Of a stretch of 64,000 bases of DNA, positions 17,760 to 25,725 are shown in pieces. The translations under genes and the position numbers were made by a program. The first letter of the stretch is position 1, and each line of letters begins with the position of its first letter. Source of the stretch: Acidobacteria bacterium UBA2161 (lineage in GTDB: Bacteria > Acidobacteriota > Vicinamibacteria > Vicinamibacterales > UBA823); contig DCWN01000041.1 in assembly GCA_002328835.1 (NCBI GenBank), forward strand, positions 47,980-111,979, read 5' to 3'. The notes beneath the pieces are model-generated. The model saw nothing but the letters and a program-made list of their open reading frames with translations. It had not been told where the DNA came from and ran no database searches.

Positions 17760-18116
17760 ATGCTCGAAGCCTACGTTCCGATTCTCATCTTCGTGTTCGT
17801 CGCGACCGGGTTCGCGATCTTCACGCTCATCTTGTCCGGCCTGTTGCACCCCGAGCGGTACAACAAGGTCAAGCTCGAGCCCTACGAATGCGGTATCGAG
17901 CCCGAGACCGATGCGCGCGATCGGTACAGCATCCGCTACTACCTGGTGGCGATGCTATTCGTGATTTTCGACGTGGAGACGGTCTTCATGTTTCCGTGGG
18001 CGGTGATCATGGATGAGCTGGCCCTGTTCGGGCTGATCGAGATGATCGTGTTTCTGTTCATCCTGATCGTCGGCTACGCCTACGCCTGGCGCAAGGGCGC
18101 GCTCGAGTGGGCCTAG
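17760..18116 (+). CDS. nuoA: NADH-quinone oxidoreductase subunit A
   Basis: A 118-residue membrane subunit of complex I (ND3 family) with three predicted helices. The conserved loop KLEPYECGIEP carries the family cysteine, and FVIFDVETVFMFPWAV is the hallmark second-helix motif with acidic residues. The ATG at 17760 follows a CAGGG-like ribosome site; the frame extends upstream, but those residues do not resemble NuoA. It is the first gene of the respiratory operon. NuoB, normally next, is absent, and nuoC follows after 28 bases. Confidence 0.96.
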   Translation: MLEAYVPILIFVFVATGFAIFTLILSGLLHPERYNKVKLEPYECGIEPETDARDRYSIRYYLVAMLFVIFDVETVFMFPWAVIMDELALFGLIEMIVFLFILIVGYAYAWRKGALEWA

Positions 18117-18144
18117 GGCTCCGGCTGCGGACTCCGAGACTGTC

Positions 18145-18903
18145 ATGAGCGACGATCCCAAGCCGGTCAATCCGCCTGGACCGCCGCCACCGTCCACACC
18201 CGAGCCGGCGGCGCCCGAGACTCCGGCAGCCGAGCCGTCCGCGCCGGCCGCCAGGCCCGAAGCTGCCGCGCCGGCGGCTCCAGCGCCACCGGCCCCGGCC
18301 AAGCCGAAGCCCGCGCCCAAGGCGCCTCCGGAAGCTCCGAAGGGGCCCACCGATCCGCCGCCGCCCGACGACGTCGCCGAGCCCGCGTTTCTGGCCGGCC
18401 TCCGCGCCGCCCACGGGGATGCCATCAAGCAGGTGAGCTACTGGGTAGGCGACTGGACGGTCATCATCGAGCCGGCCTCGGCACTGCTCGAGGTCGCCCG
18501 CGCGCTGCGCGACGCGCCCGACGCGGCCTTCGACTACTGTTCGGACGTCACCGCAACCGACTGGCCGCCGCGGGCAAAGCGCTTCGACGTCGTCTACTGC
18601 CTCTATTCCACCCGGCGGCGGCATCGGATCAGGATCAAGGTACACGCTGACGCCGACGAGGCGGTGCCGTCGGTGGCCGGCCTCTGGCCCGCGGCGAACT
18701 GGCTGGAGCGCGAAGTCTACGACATGTTCGGCGTGAACATCACCGGTCATCCGGACCGCCGCCGACTGCTGATGCCCGACGAGTGGCAAGGCCACCCGCA
18801 GCGGAAGGACTATCCGCTCGAGGGTCCGGGCGAACTCCTCATGGAGAACCCAGAAGAGTGGCTGCGACTCAGGAACCTCCGCGACGAGGCGGAGATCGAG
18901 TAG
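18145..18903 (+). CDS. nuoC: NADH-quinone oxidoreductase subunit C with Pro/Ala-rich N-terminal extension
   Basis: A 252-residue peripheral-arm subunit of complex I (30 kDa family). The NuoC fold occupies about residues 80-250: DVTATDWPPRAKRFDVVYCL, ANWLEREVYDMFGVNITGHP and RRLLMPDEWQGHPQRKDYPL, the family signature. The first 75 residues are almost only Pro, Ala, Glu and Lys, a disordered low-complexity extension not found in standard NuoC. It may be a flexible tether or a lineage feature. The ATG at 18145 follows nuoA closely. An internal start near the folded domain would have no obvious ATG. Confidence 0.94.
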   Translation: MSDDPKPVNPPGPPPPSTPEPAAPETPAAEPSAPAARPEAAAPAAPAPPAPAKPKPAPKAPPEAPKGPTDPPPPDDVAEPAFLAGLRAAHGDAIKQVSYWVGDWTVIIEPASALLEVARALRDAPDAAFDYCSDVTATDWPPRAKRFDVVYCLYSTRRRHRIRIKVHADADEAVPSVAGLWPAANWLEREVYDMFGVNITGHPDRRRLLMPDEWQGHPQRKDYPLEGPGELLMENPEEWLRLRNLRDEAEIE

Positions 18904-18925
18904 GGCGGCGAACGAGCAACGAGAG

Positions 18926-20074
18926 ATGCCTGGCGACGAAGTCTCTGCGATGAAGGCCGACCTGCCGAGTCCGATGTTCGACACCACCGAAATGGTGTTG
19001 AACATGGGACCGCAGCATCCCAGTACGCACGGCGTGCTCCGGATCGTGCTCAAGCTCGACGGCGAGCGGGTCGTTGATGCCGATGTCGTCGTGGGCTACC
19101 TGCACCGCGGGATCGAGAAGCTCTCCGAGAATCGGGACTGGACGCAGATCATCCTGCTGACGGATCGGATGGACTACGTGGCCGCGGCCTCGACGAATCT
19201 CGGCTATTGCGAGACCGTCGAGAAGCTGATGTCGGTCGAGGTCCCGCGACGCGCGCGTTACATCAGGACGATCCTGAACGAGTTGCAGCGGGTCGCCAGC
19301 CACTGTCTCTGGCTCGGCACGCACGCCATGGACATCGGGGCCATGACGGTCTTTCTGTACGCCTTCCGCGAGCGCGAACTGATTCTCGATCTGTTCGAGG
19401 AGTACTGCGGCGCGCGGCTGACCTACAACTCGATGCGGGTCGGCGGGCTGCCGCTCGACATCCCGCCCGGGTGGGACAGGAAGGTCAACGAGTTCTGCGA
19501 CATCATGGACTCGAAGCTCACCGAGTACGAGACCCTGTTGACGCATAACCGGATCTGGCTCGAGCGCACGAAGGATGTCGGCGTCATCGATGGACCGGAG
19601 GCGATCGCACTCGGCCTGTGCGGCCCCACGCTGCGTGGATCCGGAGTCGGCAGGGACGTTCGGAAGGACGAGCCCTATGCGGCATACGACGAGTTCGACT
19701 TCGACGTGCCGATCGGGACCCGCGGCGACACCTACGATCGCTACCTGGTGCGGATCGAGGAGTTCCGGCAGTCGCTGCGCATCATTCGCCAGGCGATGGA
19801 CGGCCTGCCCGAGGGGCCGATCGTCGGCAAGGTGCCGAGGCTCATCAAGCCGCCGGCGGGGGAGACCTATCACGCGGTCGAGTCTCCCAAGGGTGAGATC
19901 GGGTTTTTCATCGCCAGCGACGGCCGATCGACGAATCCCTACCGATTCCGGGTCCGCGCGCCGTCGTTCTGCAACCTCCAGGGGCTGCCGCGCCTCGTTC
20001 GCGGCCATTTGGTCGCTGACGTCGTGGCCTTGATCGGGTCGATCGACATCGTCTTGGGAGAGGTGGACCGCTAG
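18926..20074 (+). CDS. nuoD: NADH-quinone oxidoreductase subunit D
   Basis: A 382-residue 49-kDa-type subunit forming part of the quinone site of complex I. Signature stretches: LNMGPQHPSTHGVLRI near the start with the quinone-site histidine, YLHRGIEKLSENRDW, RVASHCLWLGTHAMDIGAMT, SMRVGGLPLDIP and the C-terminal DVVALIGSIDIVLGEVDR. NuoD works with NuoB at cluster N2, but no nuoB is in the window. An ATG 24 bases downstream could also serve as the start. It follows nuoC by 22 bases and precedes nuoH by 9. Confidence 0.97.
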   Translation: MPGDEVSAMKADLPSPMFDTTEMVLNMGPQHPSTHGVLRIVLKLDGERVVDADVVVGYLHRGIEKLSENRDWTQIILLTDRMDYVAAASTNLGYCETVEKLMSVEVPRRARYIRTILNELQRVASHCLWLGTHAMDIGAMTVFLYAFRERELILDLFEEYCGARLTYNSMRVGGLPLDIPPGWDRKVNEFCDIMDSKLTEYETLLTHNRIWLERTKDVGVIDGPEAIALGLCGPTLRGSGVGRDVRKDEPYAAYDEFDFDVPIGTRGDTYDRYLVRIEEFRQSLRIIRQAMDGLPEGPIVGKVPRLIKPPAGETYHAVESPKGEIGFFIASDGRSTNPYRFRVRAPSFCNLQGLPRLVRGHLVADVVALIGSIDIVLGEVDR

Positions 20075-20083
20075 ATCCGAGCC

Positions 20084-21103
20084 ATGGTCGACACGATCGT
20101 CATCCCGCTCCTCAAGATCGCCATCCTGCTGAACGCGGTGCTGGTGGCCGTGAGCTATCTGGTGCTGCTCGAGCGCAAGGTGATCGCGTTCGTGCAATCG
20201 CGCCTCGGTCCGATGCGGGTCGGCCCGCATGGTGTCCTGCAGCCGATCGCCGACGCGGTGAAGCTGATGACCAAGGAGGACATCACGCCGGCGCGCGCCG
20301 ACCGCTGGGTCTTCACGGCGGCGCCGATCATGGTGATGGTGCCGGCGCTGATCGTGTTTGCGGTCATCCCGTTCGGCCCCGAGGTCGAGTTGTTCGGCCG
20401 GTCGGTACCGCTCTACATCACCGATATCAACATCGGGCTGCTCTACATCGTGTCGGTCGCCTCGCTCGGCGTGTACGGCATCATCCTCGGTGGGTGGGCT
20501 TCGAACTCGAAGTACCCGTTGCTCTCCAGCCTGCGCGCGTCGGCGCAGCTCATCAGCTACGAAGTCGCCGTCACGATGACGTTGGTGAGCCTGGTCTTGA
20601 TGGCCGGCACGCTGAGCATGGTTGGGATCGTCGAATCGCAGCGCGATGCCGGCCTCTGGTTCGTGTTCGCCCAGCCGGTGGCCTTCGCCATCTTCTTTAT
20701 CGGAGGGCTCGCCGAAACGAATCGCGCGCCGTTCGACATGCCGGAGGCCGAGCAGGAGTTGACCGGGGGCTTCCATACGGAGTACAGCGGGATGCGATTC
20801 GCGCTGTTCTTCCTCGCCGAGTACGCCAACATGATTGTCATCTCATCGGTGGCGACCACGCTGTTCCTCGGCGGCTGGCTCCGGCCGTTCCCAGGAGTCG
20901 AAGGGCTAGCATTTCTCGATCTTATTCCGGCCTGGATCTGGTTCGTCCTCAAGACGTTCGTCTTTCTCTATGTCTTCCTCTGGATCCGGGCGACGCTCCC
21001 GCGGTATCGCTACGACCAGCTGATGCGGTTGGGCTGGAAGGTGCTGATCCCGATTGCGATCGGCAACGTGATCGTCACCGGTGTGGCGAAGGTGCTGCTC
21101 TAG
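20084..21103 (+). CDS. nuoH: NADH-quinone oxidoreductase subunit H
   Basis: A 339-residue membrane subunit (ND1 family) that joins the quinone pocket to the proton channel. Conserved stretches: LLERKVIAFVQSRLGPMRVG, GGWASNSKYPLLSSLRASAQ, AETNRAPFDMPEAEQELTGG, YSGMRFALFFLAEYANM and the C-terminal RATLPRYRYDQLMRLGWKVL. All the acidic residues of the coupling loops appear intact. It is followed directly by nuoJ. NuoG would normally precede it and NuoI follow it, but both are missing here. Confidence 0.97.
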   Translation: MVDTIVIPLLKIAILLNAVLVAVSYLVLLERKVIAFVQSRLGPMRVGPHGVLQPIADAVKLMTKEDITPARADRWVFTAAPIMVMVPALIVFAVIPFGPEVELFGRSVPLYITDINIGLLYIVSVASLGVYGIILGGWASNSKYPLLSSLRASAQLISYEVAVTMTLVSLVLMAGTLSMVGIVESQRDAGLWFVFAQPVAFAIFFIGGLAETNRAPFDMPEAEQELTGGFHTEYSGMRFALFFLAEYANMIVISSVATTLFLGGWLRPFPGVEGLAFLDLIPAWIWFVLKTFVFLYVFLWIRATLPRYRYDQLMRLGWKVLIPIAIGNVIVTGVAKVLL

Positions 21104-21116
21104 GCGGGTCGACGAT

Positions 21117-21632
21117 ATGGCTGAAGCGTTCGTCTTCTACGGCCTGGCCGCGTTGATTCTCGGGTTCGCGGTGCTCGTCATCAGCACCCGCAACACCGTG
21201 CACAGCGTGCTGTATCTAGTGGTGAACTTCCTGCTGGTCGCGATGCTCTACGTGATGCTCGGCGCGGAGTTTCTCGCGGCGATCCAGGTGCTGGTCTACG
21301 CCGGCGGCATCGTCGTGCTGTACCTCTTCGTGGTCATGCTCGTGAACCTGAAGCGGCCGCCGGAGACGCATCAGGATCCGCGCCGTCAGACCCGCCTGGG
21401 CCTGGCGCTCGCCGGTGCCGTGCTGGCCGAACTGGTTGCCATCATCGTGTACAGCTCGACGGGTGAGTCGGTGCCCGCGGCGGCCCCGGCCGAGGCCGGC
21501 ATGGTCGAAGGCAACGTCGAGCAGATCGGCATGCTGCTCTACACCAACTATCTGATTCCGTTCGAGGTCGCGTCGGTGCTGCTGCTCGTCGCGATGATCG
21601 GCGCCATCGTGCTGGCGAAGCGGGAGCTGTAA
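21117..21632 (+). CDS. nuoJ: NADH-quinone oxidoreductase subunit J
   Basis: A 171-residue membrane subunit (ND6 family) with five predicted helices. The pi-bulge helix region is VLVYAGGIVVLYLFVVMLVN, a hallmark of the family, after NTVHSVLYLVVNFLLVAMLY. A variable loop (residues about 85-130) includes AAAPAEAGMVEGN. The ATG at 21117 lies 13 bases after the nuoH stop. It precedes nuoK by 12 bases. Confidence 0.95.
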   Translation: MAEAFVFYGLAALILGFAVLVISTRNTVHSVLYLVVNFLLVAMLYVMLGAEFLAAIQVLVYAGGIVVLYLFVVMLVNLKRPPETHQDPRRQTRLGLALAGAVLAELVAIIVYSSTGESVPAAAPAEAGMVEGNVEQIGMLLYTNYLIPFEVASVLLLVAMIGAIVLAKREL

Positions 21633-21644
21633 GGGAACGACGCC

Positions 21645-21953
21645 GTGCTCGAGATCACCACGACGCACTACTTGGTCCTGTCGGCGGCGCTGTTCATGAT
21701 CGGCGTCATCGGGGTGATGGTGCGTCGGAACATCATCATCATCTTCATGTCGATCGAGTTGATGTTGAACGCCGTGAACGTGAACCTCGTGGCGTTCTCG
21801 CAGCAATGGCAGCACGTGGTGGGCCAGGTGTTCGCCGTGTTCGTCATCGCCGTGGCCGCCGCGGAGGCGGCGGTCGGGCTTGGAATCATCCTGGCGTTCT
21901 ATCGCAACAAGGAGACGGTGAACATCGACGAGATGAACGTGATGCGCTGGTAG
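21645..21953 (+). CDS. nuoK: NADH-quinone oxidoreductase subunit K
   Basis: A 102-residue, three-helix membrane subunit (ND4L/MrpC family). It shows LVLSAALFMIGVIGVMVRRN and the two membrane glutamates in MSIELMLNAVNVN and VAAAEAAVGLGIILA. The start is GTG at 21645, with an AAGGGA ribosome site beginning inside the nuoJ stop. It is followed by nuoL. Confidence 0.96.
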   Translation: MLEITTTHYLVLSAALFMIGVIGVMVRRNIIIIFMSIELMLNAVNVNLVAFSQQWQHVVGQVFAVFVIAVAAAEAAVGLGIILAFYRNKETVNIDEMNVMRW

Positions 21954-21982
21954 CGCCACGTCACCACGACGGTTCGACTGCT

Positions 21983-24100
21983 ATGGACGTCATCTGGCTC
22001 ATTCCCATTCTGCCCGGCATCGGCGCCGCGGTGAACGGCCTGCTCGGGATCCGGTTCTTCTCGAAGGCCCAGTCCGCTGCCGTTGCCTGCGGCTCGATGG
22101 GGCTGGCCGCCGCGCTGTCGATCTACGCCTTCGTCCAGTTGCTCGGTTCGGAGAGCCGGGTGCACGACGTCGTCGTGGCCACCTGGATTCCCGCGATCGC
22201 GCTGGAGACGGTCGACGGCATCGGCGCGTTTGCCGTGGACTGGGCGTTCCGGTTGGATCCGCTGTCGGGAATGATGATCCTGGTTGTGAGCGGCATCGGC
22301 CTACTGATCCACATCTACTCGACGTCGTACATGCACGGCGAATCGGACGCGGGCTACGCGAGGTTCTTCTGCTACCTGAACCTGTTCTGCTTCTTCATGC
22401 TGACGCTGGTGCTCGGCGCCAACCTGCTCGTCATGTTCGTCGGGTGGGAAGGGGTTGGCCTCTGCTCGTACCTGTTGATCGGGTTCTGGTACCAGAAGCA
22501 GAGCGCATCCGACGCCGGCAAGAAGGCCTTCCTCGTCAACCGGATCGGTGACTGGGGCTTCGTCCTCGGCATCTTCCTGATCTTCTTCACGTTCGGGACA
22601 CTCGACTTCCGCGAGGTCGCGGCCGGTGCGGCGGCGATGCCGATCGAGACCGCCGAGTTCGGCGTGATCTCGCTGATCTGTCTGTTTCTGTTCGTGGGCG
22701 CGACCGGGAAGAGTGCACAGATCCCGCTGTATGTCTGGCTGCCCGACGCGATGGAGGGGCCCACGCCAGTCTCGGCACTCATCCATGCGGCGACGATGGT
22801 CACGGCCGGTGTGTACATGGTCTGCCGTAACGCCGTCCTCTTCACGCACGCCCCGATGGTGATGACCATCGTGGCGGTCATCGGGGGGGTGACCGCGCTG
22901 ATGGCCGCCTCGATCGGCCTGACGCAGACCGACATCAAGCGGGTGCTCGCCTACTCGACCGTCTCACAGCTCGGCTACATGTTCCTGGCCACCGGCGTCG
23001 GCGCGTTCGCCGCGGGCGCTTTCCACCTGATGACTCACGCGTTCTTCAAGGCGCTGCTGTTCCTCGGGAGCGGTTCGGTCATTCACGCGATGAACGACGA
23101 GCAGGACATGCGGCACATGGGCGGCTTGAAGACGTTCATGCCCGTGACGTTCGTCACGATGCTGGTCGGGACGCTCGCGATTGCCGGGATTCCGCCGCTG
23201 GCGGGTTTCTTCAGCAAGGACGAGATTCTCTTCCAGACGTTCCTGCACAACCGGGTGCTCTGGATTCTGGCCGTGGCGACGGCCGGCATGACCGCCTTCT
23301 ACATGTTCCGGCTGATGGCCATGACCTTCTACGGCGAGTATCGGGGCCCGGCCTGGGAGCACGGCGAGGGTCATGACGCGGGCGAAGACCACAGCGATCA
23401 CGATGGCCACGGCGCCTGGCACGGGCCGCACGAGTCACCAACGGCGATGACCGGCCCGCTGATGGCGCTGGCCGTCGGCGCCATCGTGGCGGGGTTCGTC
23501 GGCATTCCGGCGGCGCTCGGCGGCGGCAACGCGATCGAGCACTTCCTCGAGCCGAGCTTCACGGTGGAGGCAACCGAGGAGGCCGGTCCCGTGGCCGAGG
23601 CCGCGGGCGAGGCGGAGGAGGTCCACGAGGTCTCGCACGCGGCCGAGCTGGGCCTGATGGCGCTGTCGATTCTCGTCGCGCTCGGCGGCATCGCGCTGGC
23701 CCACCGCCTGTACATCCGTCGGCCCGAACTGGCCGAAGCGTGGCGCGCACGGTGGGCAGGCGCGCACCGGCTGCTGCTCAACAAGTACTACGTGGACGAG
23801 CTGTACCAGAGCACGGTCGTGCGCGGCACGATGTCGGGCGGCCGCGGGCTCTGGCGCTTCGACGGTCGGGTCGTGGACGGGGCGGTCAACGGCACCGGCT
23901 GGCTGACGCTCGCATCGTCCTGGTGCTCGCAGTTGTTCGATCGCTACGTGGTCGATGGCGCGGTGAATCTGGTCGGCTGGTCGGCGTCGGAGTCCAGCTT
24001 CAGCCTGCGGCGAATTCAGACGGGGCTGATCCAGAACTACGCGCTCGTCATGCTGCTCGGCGTGTTCGTGTTCGTGAGTATCTATCTGTTGGTTCGATGA
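21983..24100 (+). CDS. nuoL: NADH-quinone oxidoreductase subunit L
   Basis: A 705-residue antiporter-like proton pump subunit (ND5) with about 16 helices, including the C-terminal lateral helix region. Landmarks: FVGWEGVGLCSYLLIGFWY, SAQIPLYVWLPDAMEGPTPV, ALIHAATMVTAGVYMVCR, DIKRVLAYSTVSQLGYMF and HAFFKALLFLGSGSVIHAM. A histidine/aspartate-rich insert (residues about 455-490, with GHDAGEDHSDHDGHG) and an acidic loop before the last helices are unusual. The last part (LNKYYVDELYQ) is typical NuoL. The ATG at 21983 begins MDVIWLIPILPGIGA. Confidence 0.96.
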   Translation: MDVIWLIPILPGIGAAVNGLLGIRFFSKAQSAAVACGSMGLAAALSIYAFVQLLGSESRVHDVVVATWIPAIALETVDGIGAFAVDWAFRLDPLSGMMILVVSGIGLLIHIYSTSYMHGESDAGYARFFCYLNLFCFFMLTLVLGANLLVMFVGWEGVGLCSYLLIGFWYQKQSASDAGKKAFLVNRIGDWGFVLGIFLIFFTFGTLDFREVAAGAAAMPIETAEFGVISLICLFLFVGATGKSAQIPLYVWLPDAMEGPTPVSALIHAATMVTAGVYMVCRNAVLFTHAPMVMTIVAVIGGVTALMAASIGLTQTDIKRVLAYSTVSQLGYMFLATGVGAFAAGAFHLMTHAFFKALLFLGSGSVIHAMNDEQDMRHMGGLKTFMPVTFVTMLVGTLAIAGIPPLAGFFSKDEILFQTFLHNRVLWILAVATAGMTAFYMFRLMAMTFYGEYRGPAWEHGEGHDAGEDHSDHDGHGAWHGPHESPTAMTGPLMALAVGAIVAGFVGIPAALGGGNAIEHFLEPSFTVEATEEAGPVAEAAGEAEEVHEVSHAAELGLMALSILVALGGIALAHRLYIRRPELAEAWRARWAGAHRLLLNKYYVDELYQSTVVRGTMSGGRGLWRFDGRVVDGAVNGTGWLTLASSWCSQLFDRYVVDGAVNLVGWSASESSFSLRRIQTGLIQNYALVMLLGVFVFVSIYLLVR

Positions 24101-24153
24101 GGGGCGCGAACTGGCTGGCTTAACGCTGGCCGGCGTCTCCGCGTGGTCGCTTT

Positions 24154-25722
24154 ATGAGTAACGTTGCTGATTTTCCTCTGCTGTCGCTGATTCTGTTCAC
24201 GCCGCTGGCCGGCGCCGTCCTCCTGCTCTTCGTGAACCGGCAGAGCGAGGATGCCATCCGGTGGATCGCGAACGTCGTGGCAGGCATCGGCTTTCTCGTC
24301 TCGCTGCCGCTTTGGTTCTGGTTCGAGCCCCAGGGCGCGCAGTGGCAGTTCGTGGAGCGTCTCGAGTGGATTCCGTCGATCGGAGCGGAGTATTCGCTTG
24401 GTGTGGACGGCTTCAGTGCGCTGCTCGTGCTGCTCACGACGATGATGGGGTCGATTGCGATCTTGTCCTCGTGGACGGCGATCACCGAGCGCGTGAAGGA
24501 GTACTACATCTTCCTTCTGGTGCTCCAGACCGGCATGATCGGCGCCTTCGTGTCGCTCGACTTCCTGCTGTTCTTTCTCTTCTGGGAGGTCATGCTGGTG
24601 CCGATGTACTTCCTCATCGGCATCTGGGGAAGTGACCGTCGGTTGTACAGCGCGATCAAGTTCTTCCTGTATACGCTGGTTGGTAGCGTCGTGATGCTCC
24701 TCGGCATTCTCGCGATCTACTTCGAGCATCACGCGATGACGGGCATCTACAGCTTCGACGTCACGCGCTTCCATGAGCTGACCCTGCCGGTCGGCCTGCA
24801 GTGGTGGGTGTTCCTGGCGTTCTTCCTGGGCTTCGCCGTCAAGGTCCCGATGTTCCCGTTCCACACCTGGCTGCCCGATGCGCACACCGACGCACCGACA
24901 GCCGGGTCGGTCATTCTGGCGGCCGTGCTCTTGAAGATGGGCACCTACGGCTTCATCCGGTTCAGCCTGCCGATTCTGCCGGAGGCGACGATCGAATTCG
25001 TTCCGATGGTGATCTGGCTGTCGATCATCGGCGTCATCTACGGTGCGCTCGTGGCGCTGGCGCAGCGCGACTGGAAGCGTTTGGTCGCCTACTCGTCGGT
25101 GAGCCACATGGCGATGGTGATGCTGGGGATGTTCTCGCTCAACCCGGTCGGCATCATGGGCAGCATCGTCCAGCAGATCAACCACGGAATCTCGACGGGC
25201 GCGCTGTTCTTGATTGTCGGCATCGTCTATGAGCGGCGGCATACCCGCGAGATCTCCGAGTACGGCGGCCTGTCGAAGATCATGCCGGTGTACGCCGTGG
25301 TCTTTCTGATCATGACGATGTCGTCGATCGGGCTGCCGACGTTGAATGGCTTCATCGGCGAGATTCTGATCCTGCAGGGCGTGTTCGTCGTGAACAAGAT
25401 GTGGGCGGCCGTGGCCGCCAGCGGCATCGTCCTGGGCGCGGCCTACATGCTCTGGCTCTACCAGCGCACGATGTTCGGGAACGTCGACAACCCGAAGAAC
25501 GAGTCGTTGCCCGATCTGAACATACGTGAGCTGGCGACCTTCGTGCCGTTGATCGTGCTGGCGGTCTGGATCGGGCTCTACCCGTCGCCGTTCCTGCGCC
25601 GCCTCGATTCGTCGGTCATGCACGTCGTCTCGCGCGTCAATGCGGCCTATGCGCCCCTAAATGCTGATGGCGGTGCAGATGCCAGCGCGCCCGTCGACGG
25701 GAGCCTGGCGGGAGGGCAGTAG
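24154..25722 (+). CDS. nuoM: NADH-quinone oxidoreductase subunit M
   Basis: A 522-residue antiporter-like subunit (ND4) with 14 predicted helices. Landmarks: the broken-helix 5 glutamate region FFLFWEVMLVPMYFLIGIWG, KVPMFPFHTWLPDAHTDAPT, SVILAAVLLKMGTYGFIRF, RLVAYSSVSHMAMVMLG and QQINHGISTGALFLIVG. It begins 53 bases after nuoL and precedes nuoN by 3 bases. Length and motifs are fully canonical. Confidence 0.97.
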   Translation: MSNVADFPLLSLILFTPLAGAVLLLFVNRQSEDAIRWIANVVAGIGFLVSLPLWFWFEPQGAQWQFVERLEWIPSIGAEYSLGVDGFSALLVLLTTMMGSIAILSSWTAITERVKEYYIFLLVLQTGMIGAFVSLDFLLFFLFWEVMLVPMYFLIGIWGSDRRLYSAIKFFLYTLVGSVVMLLGILAIYFEHHAMTGIYSFDVTRFHELTLPVGLQWWVFLAFFLGFAVKVPMFPFHTWLPDAHTDAPTAGSVILAAVLLKMGTYGFIRFSLPILPEATIEFVPMVIWLSIIGVIYGALVALAQRDWKRLVAYSSVSHMAMVMLGMFSLNPVGIMGSIVQQINHGISTGALFLIVGIVYERRHTREISEYGGLSKIMPVYAVVFLIMTMSSIGLPTLNGFIGEILILQGVFVVNKMWAAVAASGIVLGAAYMLWLYQRTMFGNVDNPKNESLPDLNIRELATFVPLIVLAVWIGLYPSPFLRRLDSSVMHVVSRVNAAYAPLNADGGADASAPVDGSLAGGQ

Positions 25723-25725
25723 TCG

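Noticed and set aside
18926..20776. Long minus-strand open frame antisense to nuoD and nuoH
   Set aside because: It is rich in Arg, His, Asp and Gln without any recognisable domain; typical antisense shadow of GC-rich coding DNA.
24082..25623. Long minus-strand open frame antisense to nuoM
   Set aside because: Composition is dominated by His, Arg, Gln and Asp, and nuoM on the other strand is fully canonical.
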